This document shows positions 47,530 to 57,927 of a DNA stretch of 64,000 nucleotides, piece after piece; position 1 is the stretch's first letter; each line of letters opens with the position of its first letter. The stretch spans positions 186,001 to 250,000 of the forward strand of contig JAMXSV010000019.1 in the NCBI GenBank assembly GCA_027559495.1, given 5' to 3'. A program made the translations under genes and the position numbers. Under the pieces are notes generated by a model. That model saw only the letters and a program-made list of their open reading frames with translations, did no database searches and had not been told where the DNA came from. Source of the DNA: Aurifilum marmelostoma (taxonomy: Eukaryota > Ascomycota > Sordariomycetes > Diaporthales > Cryphonectriaceae).

Positions 47530-49062
47530 CTTGCATAGGTGTGTGGTTACACTGCATAATTAGGTGTCGGGCACTCCCTCCTTGGTGTACAGATTAAATG
47601 CGGTCAACAATTCTTGAGGTTTGATCTTCACTATTGGTTTGTCCTACCCCCCCTTCTTGACCCATCAGAACTTTGGCAGGCAGCCTTACTTACCTTTTTT
47701 CCTTTTTCTCTAGATCTGTTCTTTTGCTTTGGAATATTGTCAGCAATCGGACTCGAATCTTCAATTGATTGCCTTCAGCTCGACAGACATATTGATCACG
47801 TTGGGTGCGCCACGCCATTGGCAAGCTGTTAGGACCGTCGTCCGAGGCGGCATGGGCTCTTGTCGCTGCTGACAATTGGTCTCACAGGTGGATCAGAACA
47901 ATGGAAAAAGGCCGCTGTGGCTCCGACGTGTCTGAATTGGGGACCGTACATAGATCACCGTCACCATCCCGTGTCTCGGGCAAATTATCTGCAGCCACCT
48001 ACCCCTCGTCACATCTGCAGTGTTGCCACTGCACGAAAACGAGATGACAAGCTGTGTTGTACCCGTCCAATTCTCACGTAGGCTTGTAATTCCGTCGCAG
48101 TATACAAGAAGATATGCGAGGACCGTCCCCACGAATGCACGTATGCGAGCAACTCGTGGCTTGACAAAGGTGTCAGAGCATGCCAATAAGAATGCACTGG
48201 GCCGGGTAATATTGCTGCACGTGAGACCATCAATGCTCCACCGACTTTCTATCAATGGCAATCGATGCGCTGTCTTGTTGTCAGCTGAAAGCAGGATGGT
48301 GTGCGCCACTTCTGCGCCGTGTCAGCGGCCTTGTGCTGGCCGGCATGCATCGGAGACAATATCATGTTGATCTCCAGCAACACCAGAAGTGGCACTTGTT
48401 TCTGGGCTTTCTGGTTGGCTCAATGGACTTTGTTCTTTTCGGTGGGACAGCAACTCGGTCGCTTTCACCTTGGTTCTGATAACCACGTCGCCGATGAGTG
48501 GCTCGCTTGCTGCGACTATCGATTTGTCATGGTGTGTGCTATTGTGATCAGCGGATGGCTACATCGTCCTGTTCCGTTAGTCCCACGGTGAAAGAAGAAG
48601 CATCTCAGGCCTCTGACAGCCGTCTCACAGTTCACACCGGGCGCGATGTCGAGCGGGGTCCGTGAGACACTCATCAGCCGTGTTCAGCCGTCCACAATCG
48701 ATGGCGGCAGCCACTTATATCATCTCTCATTAGTGGACGATGGCCACACGAAAAGGAAACCGATCGCCATCGCGTCCAAAGTACCCATACTGTCAGACTG
48801 GATTTGGAGAAGAGGCTTGCTGTCTCCTGTGTTGTCTCGCAACAGCAAATAGTCTGGCATTGCCTCACGGCTCACACTCATACTACAGTACAATCAGCAC
48901 AAATCTTGTCCTAGCCGTGCCAGCCGCTCGTTCAAGCGAGCAGCCCTCCACTCCTCGACGTAGTTTCACCTGCTTCTCCTCTTAATCATAGGACGAGAAA
49001 TTGGTCGTTCTTCCTCTTCATGTTCTGACACTAGGCCCGTTGTCCAGCCCACCAAGGTCAAT
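47530..49062. promoter_or_regulatory. Shared divergent 5' region between DUF2235 and dioxygenase genes
   Basis: 1,533 bp between two start codons facing away from each other. Only short frames without family resemblance. Being the only upstream DNA of both genes, it could carry a bidirectional promoter; no specific factor site is claimed. Confidence 0.45.
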
Positions 49063-52000
49063 ATGGCGTCCCACACAAATGGGATCAATGGTGTTGGTCC
49101 CAGCACCAACGGTATCAATGGAGCTAATGGCATCAATGATGCTGCGCAGAACAACTCGTTGACTTCGAAACAACCAGAGAGTAGCGGGCAAGAGCATCCT
49201 GCACCTCTCTCAACATCATCCCCTCACCCGATCCCCAGAGCAGACCGTGCAGGCATCACCGATGCCCTCAACCAGTTTGCTCAGCTTATTCACGCGCCAC
49301 GAAAACCTCTGCCTACGCAGAATGGAACTGGTACAGCGAGTGCGCGGAGATGGCAGACGGGACTCGGGGTGGACTTAAGGTATATCGGCTGGAAAGGTAT
49401 GGGAAGTAAATGACCAATGAAGCCTGCTTGTCACATTGAACAGGCGACAGCTGATGTGTATTACAGATGTCAAGACGCTCATCGCTCTGATCAAGAGCAA
49501 GCTCAAAGGGAACGAGCCCATGGATGACCACACCATGCTCATGGAGCGAATCATCCAGCTCGTGGCTGGCCTACCGACCAAGTCTCGCAACCGGGTCCTG
49601 CTGACGGACCAATTCATTGACGAATTGTGGGACAGCCTGGATCACCCTGTCCTCACCTTCATCGGAGAGAAGACCATGTATCGAAGTGCCGATGGGTCCA
49701 ACAACAATCCACTGTTTCCACAGATGGGCGCAGCAGGGACGACGTACGCGCGTTCAGTCCGGCCGACCATTCTGCCTCCCGGTGCACTGCCCGAACCGTC
49801 GCTCATCTTTGACTCGGTGATGAAGCGATCCAGCGAGGAGTATAGAAAGCACCCGAACAACGTCTCAAGTATCTTGTGGTACTGGGCGACAATCATCATC
49901 CACGATCTGTTCTGGACAGATTTCAGAGACATGACCAAGTCGAACACATCTTCATACTTGGACCTCTCGCCGCTTTACGGCAGCAACCAAGACATGCAGA
50001 ACACCATTCGCACTTTTCAGGACGGCAAGCTCAAGCCGGACTCGTATGCGGACAAGCGTCTCGTTGGAATGCCTCCTGGTGTGTCCGTGCTGTTGATCAT
50101 GTTCAACCGGTTCCACAACCAGGTGGCTGAGCATCTGGCTGCCATCAATGAAGGAGGCCGGTTCACGCCCCCTCCTGGGCCGCGTCCTGGTCTGTCGAAT
50201 CCTTTGCCTGTCGGAGGGGACAGGAAAGAGGACGATGAGAAGGAGCGCAAGAGCGACGAGGCATGGAAGAAATATGACGAAGATCTGTTCCAGACGGCCA
50301 GACTCGTGACCTCGGGGCTATACATCAACATCACGCTGGTAGACTATGTTCGTAACATTGTCAACCTGAACCGCTGTGACACGACCTGGACTCTGGACCC
50401 TCGTCAGGAGATGGGCCGTGACGCTGGCACGGCTGCTGGGGCGGCATCTGGCACGGGCAACGTTGTGTCGGCTGAATTCAACCTCTGCTACCGGTGGCAC
50501 AGCTGCATCTCAGAGAAGGACGACAAATGGATCCAAGAGATGTACACCGGCCTCTTTGGAAAGTCTTCTACCGAGGTCACACCTCAAGACATGGTCATGG
50601 GCTTCGCTAAATTTGAGAAGTCCATCCCCGATGACCCTGCCCAGAGAACCTTTGACGGCTTTGAGCGTGATCAGGAAACAGGCCGGTACAACGACGACGA
50701 CCTGGTTGAGTGCATCACATCAGCGATCGAGGACTGCGCCGGGGCCTTTGGTGCACGCAACGTGCCTCTCGCCATGAAGCCTGTCGAGATCCTGGGCATC
50801 CTGCAGGGCAGAAAATGGCACGTCGCCGGGCTAAACGAGTTCCGCAAGCACTTTGGCCTCAAGCCGTATGACACCTTTGAGGAGCTCAACTCCGATCCTG
50901 AGGTGGCCAGCTGTCTGAGGCATCTGTACGAGCACCCCGACTTTGTCGAGCTCTACCCTGGCCTCGTGGCCGAAGAAGCCAAGGACCCCATGGTTCCTGG
51001 CGTTGGAATTGCACCGACATACACCATCTCGCGGGTCGTGCTGAGTGATGCTGTCTGCCTCGTTCGTGGAGACAGGTTCTACACGACAGACTACAATGCC
51101 CGAGCCCTGACCAACTGGGGCTACAACGAGGTACAGTATGATCTAAACGTGAACCACGGCTGTTGCTTCTCCAAGCTCTTCCTCCGTGCGTTCCCGAATC
51201 ACTTTGAGAACAACTCGGTCTACGCACACTATCCCATGGTTATTCCATCGGAGAATCAACGCATCTTGACCTCCCTCAACCGCGCCGAGCTGTTCACCTG
51301 GGAACGGCCTACCAGGTCATACCCGCGTCCATTCCGTGCCAGGTTCACGGATTCTCAGTATAGAGAGATGTGGCGAGTGACAGTTGATGCCCTCCCGGAC
51401 GGCACAGGTTCTATTCCACGACATCATATGGAGGCATTTGTTTCTGGAGAGGGCTGGGAAGATGCCGTCAAGGCTTCTTATGCTCAACTTATGGATGAGC
51501 TGCTGAATGAGGAGAGTTATGTGCTGGGAACAAGTCATTTCGTTGATATCGTCAGAGACGTGGGTAACCTGGCTGGCGTAAGTAATCACTCACTCACCGT
51601 GCATAGACCTTTTTTCCTTTCTTCTTCTCAATCTCTGCCCTGACAATTGCCATCAATATTGCAGCTCCACTTCGCCTCCCGCCTCTTCAGCCTGCCTCTC
51701 AAGACCGAGTTCAACCCCAAGGGCATCTACACGGCAGACGAGCTATATGCTGTGCTAAAGCTCCTCTACATCGCCACCTACCTCGATTACGATACAGTGA
51801 GATCTTTTCCGCTTCAACAGGCGGCAAAGACAGTGGCTGTTCAGCTCGGCCAGTCGACCGAGACAGCTGTCAGCGGCTTGACCGGCTGGTTCGGTGGTGC
51901 TGGAAACGAGCATGACCCTTGGGCTGCATACGGCACGAAATTCATCAAGAGCCTCTCCAAGCGTAATCTCAGCACGTCTGAGATCGCGTGGAGCCAGATC

Positions 52001-52658
52001 TTGCCAACCTGTGTCACGACAGTATCCGCACAAGGTGCAATGGTAGGCTTCTCGGTTTCATGTCGACTTCGTCTGGAGATGCGCCGTAATCGCTAACGCT
52101 TGCCGCAGTTTGCCCAAGCCGTCGACTTCTACCTGTCTCCAGAGAACGAGTCTCATCTTGTTCAGGTTCAACAGCTGGCACGCCAGGACCCTTCGGACGA
52201 GGCAGACGCTCGGCTGTTAGGCTATGCGTTGGAAGCAGTCCGCCTCTGTGGGCATGCGGGCCCCCGTAAGCTTGTTGAAACGGTATGTCCGAAAGCTAGA
52301 CCCATGTATCACGGGATTAAAGATCAGTGCTAATGAATACCATGATACTCTCTTCCTTCTCCCGCAGCCTTCCCTGCTTTACACCCTGGCAGGGACCGTC
52401 GATCCCGACCGCCCCATCGAGCTCTATGTACTCTCTGGACCCGAGAGCGAACTCTGCATCGGAAAGAGCGTCATCTTTCTCGCACTGACAGAGATGTTCC
52501 GCGCTGTCTTCCGGCTGAACAATCTTCGACGTGCGCCGGGACCGCAGGGCGAGCTCAAGAAGATCAGCACGAGCAGCGAGCCATTTACCATGTATCTGAC
52601 GGGAGATTGGTGCAGTGTCACTCCGCTGCCCTCATCGATGAGAGTATGTTGGGACTGA
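49063..52658 (+). CDS. Ppo/linoleate diol synthase-like heme dioxygenase-P450 fusion
   Basis: Five exons, 49063-49396, 49467-51577, 51665-52042, 52109-52282 and 52368-52658, give 1095 aa. The enzyme family oxygenates unsaturated fatty acids to hydroperoxides (animal-peroxidase/cyclooxygenase-like half) and often isomerises them to diols (P450 half). The dioxygenase half looks complete: distal His H257 (IIIHDLFW), TSSYLDLSPLYG, RFHNQVAEHLAAINEGGRF, then catalytic Tyr Y453 and proximal His H456 in EFNLCYRWHS. The N-terminus has imperfect TNGINGxx repeats. The P450 half keeps E983-A-V-R986 and a heme cysteine C1029 (SELCIGK). However, it is about 30 residues short between them, and the N-x-x-Q pair expected before FAQxxDFYL is A937-Q-G-A940. 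Hydroperoxide isomerase activity is therefore doubtful; a 10R-DOX-like role (hydroperoxide release) is possible. An AATAAA at 52864-52869 could serve as its polyadenylation signal. Confidence 0.92.
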
Positions 52659-52988
52659 GCAGGAGTGGGTGCACACTCTTTTCACTGAAGACAGTAAACG
52701 ATGTTACGCCACCTTTCGCCACCACTGCCCCAGACTCGGTGGTGTGAGGTGTGTGTCATACTTCATTGAATCATTTTCCTCCTCAATAGGATCTAAATAC
52801 AGTCATGTAAACATATGATGCCTCGCTATGCTAAACGCTATGCAAAGTCATGTATCGTCGTCCAATAAATTGCGACCATCTTGTGTTCGTTCGTATCCTC
52901 GTTATTGAAGAGCAAGCAGCAACAGCTACCATTTCGCAGCATGCCAGGCGCCCCGAGACCAAAAAGCAACATCTCTCCGTGTTGTGAT
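52659..52988. other. Convergent 3' spacer
   Basis: 330 bp between the stop codons of the dioxygenase (+) and CorA-like (-) genes, with AATAAA at 52864-52869. No gene. Confidence 0.65.
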
Positions 52989-55026
52989 TCACACGATGTT
53001 CTGTCGGTGTACGTCAGCACCAGCAGCATCCTCCTCCGTCGCAATCTGGCGCAGCCGGAACGTCGGCGGAGAAACGAGGCCCGCTTTTTCTCCCCTCGCT
53101 CGTTTCCCAAACCACTTGGACTGCGCGGCATCATCACTCGAGCTCGACCTGCTCGTAGACAGGAACGAGGAAGCGGCAGGCTCGGTGTCAGTCGTAGTGG
53201 CCTCACCCTTCCTGACAGACATGTAGAGGAAGTCGTAGAGGTAACTGGTCTCGAGCTTCCTAGGCCTCCGGTCGTCTGTCCAGTAGCGCTCCTCGCTGAG
53301 ATCCTTGGACAGGTGCTTTCTGAAGTAGCGGTCCTGGCCGACCCACCAGGCCCGCCAGAGGACGAGGATGAGGAGGGTCAGGGGGACGGTGATGGCCCAG
53401 TACCACCAGAAATCGACGCCCACGACCGAGCTGCCGTCCCAGTCGAATATGCCCATGCCGAACAGAGAGCTCATGAACTCGCCCGGGAGGAAGACGGCCG
53501 TGATGATGGCCAGGGCTTTCATGGAGGACGAGTCTCTTGAGGATGCCACGGCCATGCGCGCGTTGAGGTTGTTGTCCTCCTGGGCTATTTTGCTGTATAT
53601 CTGACAGAGATGAAATAGTGTTAATCATCAGTAGTCGAAGAGTATATAAAGTCAAGAGATCAGGTAGTGAACATGTACTTACAATGTCGACCAGGGCCTT
53701 GCAGCGCATCTCGAGGATGGACCTGTCCGTCTTGAGAGACTGGCAAAGCTGCAAGAGACCCTCGAGATACTGTCTGATCTCGTGCCAGTGCCCAGCCAGC
53801 GGGTCGTCCGAGATCCTAGCCTTCAGGAGGCCCGTCTTGACTTTGCCCCGAGCCGACAGCGGAACGGGGAACACAGCACTGCTCGGCGTCGCAGTATTGT
53901 CCGCTGGGCTCTGCCTCACATCGTCCAGCTCATCGCCCGCGGCAAGGAGGATCTGCACCGTCCGCTCGAACCACTCCAGAGTGTTCAGCAGCCGGATCGA
54001 CCTCTTCAGGACATCGTGTGCATTCTTCATGAGCTCTGTGGATTTCTTGTAGACCGGCACGCCCTGCTGCTGCTGGCCGTGGCTGGTACTCCCACTCCTG
54101 CTGTGGCCCGAGCCACGACGGCGGGCTGGGGTGATGGAGGGCGCCCGGATTCCCAGTTCCCTCTGCCGCGCGCGCTCGTCGATCTCGTCAAACCCAGCCA
54201 TGTTGCTGACGTCGCGCTCGACGGCCAGAACCTCGCTGTGGTTCTCCGCGACCGCCCTCTCGGTCCTGGCAAACTGCACCTGCAACAGCATGACGGGGAT
54301 CACCAGGGGATGGGCCCAGTGCGACTTGCACGCCTGCATGCGCGTGTCATACTGCGCGAGGTCGTCATTGTTATGGTTTCGACGGTCCTGGATGAAGGAG
54401 GACGACTGACGGATGAGAGTGGTGGTTGCGCGGTCTGTCACGGTGTATGTCATGGAGAGAAAGTCGTAGGGCGCCTGAGGGTCTGTGGGAAAGGACAGGA
54501 TGATGCTGAGCTTCTCGTGGTGGCGATCCCAGAGCGTTGACTCGACGGCCCTCCTCCTGACATACTGCAGCGTCGCTGGGTGGAGGTCCATGGCCGCATA
54601 GTCGTCTGCCGTCAGGTAGAGGCCGTCCAGGTCGAGATCCTCACTGGACCTGATGTTGGGCCGCCGATGGCATATCACCTGGCGCACCCTGCCCTGCAAG
54701 AGGTGTGACGATCTGAGCCGGGGGCCCCAGCCGCCGTCGACGTCGACAGCATAGTCATGCCTCAGGGCCTGGTCAAAGAGCTCATCTCCCTTCCTGCCCC
54801 TGCCATCCTCAGAGATGATGTACTGGGGGATGTGTCTCAGAAAAGGGCGGTCTTCACTGTCTGTGTCGCCAGAGTGGACAGTACTCGCGCAGTCGATGTC
54901 TGGATCTTTGGCAAAGACGGCAAACTCTTGGTACTTGAGATGCGAGGCGCCCTCATGCAGCAGGATGTCGCCCTGGAGCGTGTTGGTGTCGTGGAGAAAA
55001 AGGTCCGACCGGTGAGGACACTTCAT
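52989..55026 (-). CDS. CorA-like membrane protein with GMG in place of GMN
   Basis: Exon 1 is 55026-53683 (448 codons) and exon 2 is 53600-52989; the 82-bp phase-0 intron joins KALVDI to IYSKIAQEDN. The start is the ATG of MKCPHRSDLF; the upstream in-frame extension has no ATG. The product is 651 aa. Two helices lie near the C-terminus (about 476-495 ALAIITAVFLPGEFMSSLF and 512-531 WYWAITVPLTLLILVLW). The motif after the first is FGMG (496-498) in SSLFGMGIFDW, at the position of the CorA GMN selectivity loop. The preceding cytosolic part has the long helices typical of CorA (SKIAQEDNNLNARMAVASSRDSSSMKA). Fungal CorA-like proteins of this type are numerous and uncharacterised; Mg transport is not assured because the Asn is missing. 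CTG and CTC repeats lie just upstream. Confidence 0.82.
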
Positions 55027-55374
55027 GGCCGCCGTCTTTTGGTCGTCGCCGACAAAGAAATGCAATATAATAGCGCCCTGTACTCCTCCTCCTCCTCCTC
55101 CTCTCTGCTCACCGCCTTCCAGCAACGGAGGTACTCCCTGGCTGGCTCAGCCAGTATATTGCCGTTAATCTCAGGGCTACCCCGGTGCGTAGGTAATGGA
55201 AACTGCCCCGTGGTATCAGTAGATCGTCTGTTAAGCGCTGCTCATTGAGGCTGTGCTGCTGCTTGTTGTCATGGATGGTCACACGACAAGCGCCTCGGGT
55301 AAGTAGACACATGGAGAAAATAAAAAGAACAGCCCGCCGCCCCCTGGTCACGAGAGATGATCCAGCCCCCTCTC

Positions 55375-55429
55375 TGCTGCTGGTGCTGCTGCTTTGCTGC
55401 TTTGCTGCTGCTGCTGCTACTGCTGCTGA
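55375..55429 (+). repeat. Interrupted (CTG)n repeat
   Basis: About sixteen CTG/GCT units broken by single TTG, GTG and ACT steps, 350-400 bp upstream of the CorA-like start; non-coding in the supported models. Confidence 0.8.
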
Positions 55430-55924
55430 CCACCGAGAGAAGAATTCCTCGGGCTGATCTTTTGCATTTTTTTCCCGCTCGAGGATCCGCTCACTGCTGC
55501 CGCTGTCCTTTTCCTTACCGTAACTGCGTTATCGCTTGGCAGTGGAGCATGCGTGCAGCCATCTATTTGTTCCCCGGATCCACAGAGATCACCCAAAGGG
55601 GACAGCGCCAGCTGGAGAGCAGACGGCGAATCAGATTTTTAGGTTTGGGCCTCAGCTGTTATCGTCGACACAAGCAGCTGGGAGGGAAAAGTGGATAATC
55701 GCAATGGAGGGTTGGCTGAAGGCGGTAAGGAAGCTTGTGCATGTGAATTTCGAAGGTGTCATTTCCTGAAAGTGCAGTTCTGACTATGCAGATTCATGCG
55801 GTAATTATTCTACACAGAGCAGTTTGTACATAACATTGGCATCAGACTCGGCTCTACGAACTCGAATAAATCTGGACTTGCGGTCAAGGCTCGTTACTCC
55901 AATACTGTACCCTGTCGGTGTAGA

Positions 55925-55950
55925 CAGTAATTACTATTAAATAATTACTG
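55925..55950. repeat. Perfect 9-bp inverted repeat in AT-rich DNA
   Basis: CAGTAATTA and TAATTACTG flank an 8-nt AT-rich loop, and TAATTA-type words recur to about 56080. It could be a homeodomain-type binding palindrome or a chance AT-rich structure. Confidence 0.6.
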
Positions 55951-56206
55951 CCCAAGTAATTATTGTTCAAATAGTAATCAAGCTTTATACAAGTCAGAAG
56001 AACAACTTGTACACCTGCAAGGGACCACATCTTCAATAATAACGAGTTTCTCTCTATTTTCTTTAACCAGTCACTAATTACTCTCGAACTAAACCCTGTG
56101 ACCAGAGTGTCGTAAGGGAGCCTCTACCCCGACCTGGCTTTTCGTCCCCTTCCCCTTTCCCTGAATGCCCACTCAGGTACCCTATACCTCGACAGCATGA
56201 CACTAT

Positions 56207-56563
56207 CTAAAGACCCTCGCCCAAGATGACAAACTCCCGGCGCCCTCGTGGGATGGGCTCCTCTAGAGCATCAATATCATCATCCGGGTCGCCCGCGCGC
56301 TTGTTGGGCGCCCGGACCAAAACCCCCGTATGCACAAAACACAACCTGAACCCGTGCCGAGTGTCGTTGCGGCCTTCTGGGAAGATGACAAAGAGTAACG
56401 GGCGGCTCGTAGTACCGGAGAATGGATCCCGCCCGCTGTGGGTGAAGAGGTGGTAGCGCACCGAGTCGGGGTACGGACCTACTCGGAAGAAGGCTCCCGA
56501 CTCGGCGAGCTCGCAGAGCGTGGGACGGGGGATCGAGCCTCGGGTGATGTCGAAGCGCCGCAT
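56207..56563 (-). CDS. Small hypothetical protein
   Basis: A single frame of 118 aa with an ATG start and even, protein-like composition (MRRFDITRGSIPRPTLCELA...), ending EFVILGEGL. It has a possible beta-rich middle (GPYPDSVRYHLFTHSG, RPLLFVIFPEG, HGFRLCFVHTGVLV). No signal peptide, membrane helix or known domain is recognised. The opposite strand is also open over part of this stretch, so the call rests on length and composition only. It lies alone between the CorA-like and MFS genes on the same strand. Confidence 0.42.
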   Translation of the reverse strand: MRRFDITRGSIPRPTLCELAESGAFFRVGPYPDSVRYHLFTHSGRDPFSGTTSRPLLFVIFPEGRNDTRHGFRLCFVHTGVLVRAPNKRAGDPDDDIDALEEPIPRGRREFVILGEGL

Positions 56564-57927
56564 TGCTCGGGATCAGAGAAGACTGTTTGTGTGGTGGTGA
56601 TCAAAAACGGGTCTCAAGGTCTGGGTAGGGTGAGTGTCGAGTCGGAATGTGAGGAGACAAGGCTGGGGGATGTTTCGGTAGACAGGTAAGTAGTGCGAGG
56701 GTGGTCGAGAAAAGGACCATGGGAATAGTTGCAAGGGAGGGGAGGAGACTTGTTTAAATATTCAGTAGACTGGTTGGCTCTTTGGCTGATGGTAGTCAGT
56801 TGATCCGCAACAGTCAGATATCGTTTATTGAAGGATGCTCTTGTGTTGTCTTTTCTTTCTTCCATGGCCTTTTGCACCTTGCTTCTGTCATTGCTTCCTA
56901 TTATTAAGGTGACCAAGAGAGTCACAGAGTTTGGCCAGTCAGAGACATTAGCAGTCAAGGAGAAGATATCACAAAGACAACCACCTTGGAAATGCCTTCA
57001 ATAATATGATATGATTAATGTCACTATGCTTCCCCGTGGACTTGCCAGGGTGGCCAGCACAGTCGGATTGAATGTTTGTCTTGTCTGAGGCTGTCTAGAA
57101 TCTGTCAATCTGTGCAGTCACACAATGCAGCCTCCATTCTTGTTCTGTGAGAATAGCAAAAGCATGGTTGTCCCCGCTGTAGACTGTATATTGAGTCTTG
57201 ACTGAATGGAGTGGCCTATATAGTGATAATCCCAGGAGCGCTGAAGTTCCTGCCCATGTTCACAACTGCAGTCAATCCTGTTCCAGCATAATTAATTACT
57301 TATGGGTAATCACTATTAGTTACAGCATATCACTTGATCAAGATATCTTTTCTCGTTAGTACAATGCATTGTTTGTCTGAAGCAAAGCCAATAACTTTAC
57401 TCAACCTGACAAGAGTGTGGCACACAGTGACAGCCTCTTTGTGGCTTGATTCTATCATCAAGCTGGATGGCAGTCAAGCAGTCTTGTGAGCCCTCAGAAC
57501 CTTTTGATGATAGTTGCCCCTCTTTAGAAGGAGCTGCAGCCCGTCCGTCTTCTGCAAACAGACCACAGGAAAATGTGAATCATCATTGATATTGGCTGAA
57601 CTCGCAAGGTTATTGTTTATACTTCTTTGTCGTTGTTTACTTCTCAGTTTGCTCACAACAGTACTGGTCAACCAATCTACGTACGGGCTGGTTGCAAAGG
57701 GACTTGCTGGTCGATTGTGAATGTCAGGGTTCATCTTGGACCAATCATATAAATCTAGAGGCATCTAAATGTAAATTTATAATCACGACATGGACTAGTG
57801 CAGAGTATACAAGTTCAAGCCTTGGAAGCTCTTTGGAAATAAAGTCGTTATTAACATGCTAATCTATCTGTACAAAATGAATCCCTTTTTCTCTCTTGTT
57901 TTTGAAACAAAACATGTTTGTAACCTC
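56564..57927. other. Intergenic stretch, no gene seen
   Basis: Moderately AT-rich, short frames only; 3' flank of the MFS gene on the right. Confidence 0.6.

Larger units (their letters stand above)
55027..56206. other. Intergenic stretch with triplet repeats and AT-rich inverted repeat
   Basis: Holds a (CTC)n run at about 55083-55104, an interrupted CTG run at 55375-55429 and an AT-rich block at 55840-56100 with a perfect inverted repeat. No gene is seen. Confidence 0.55.
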
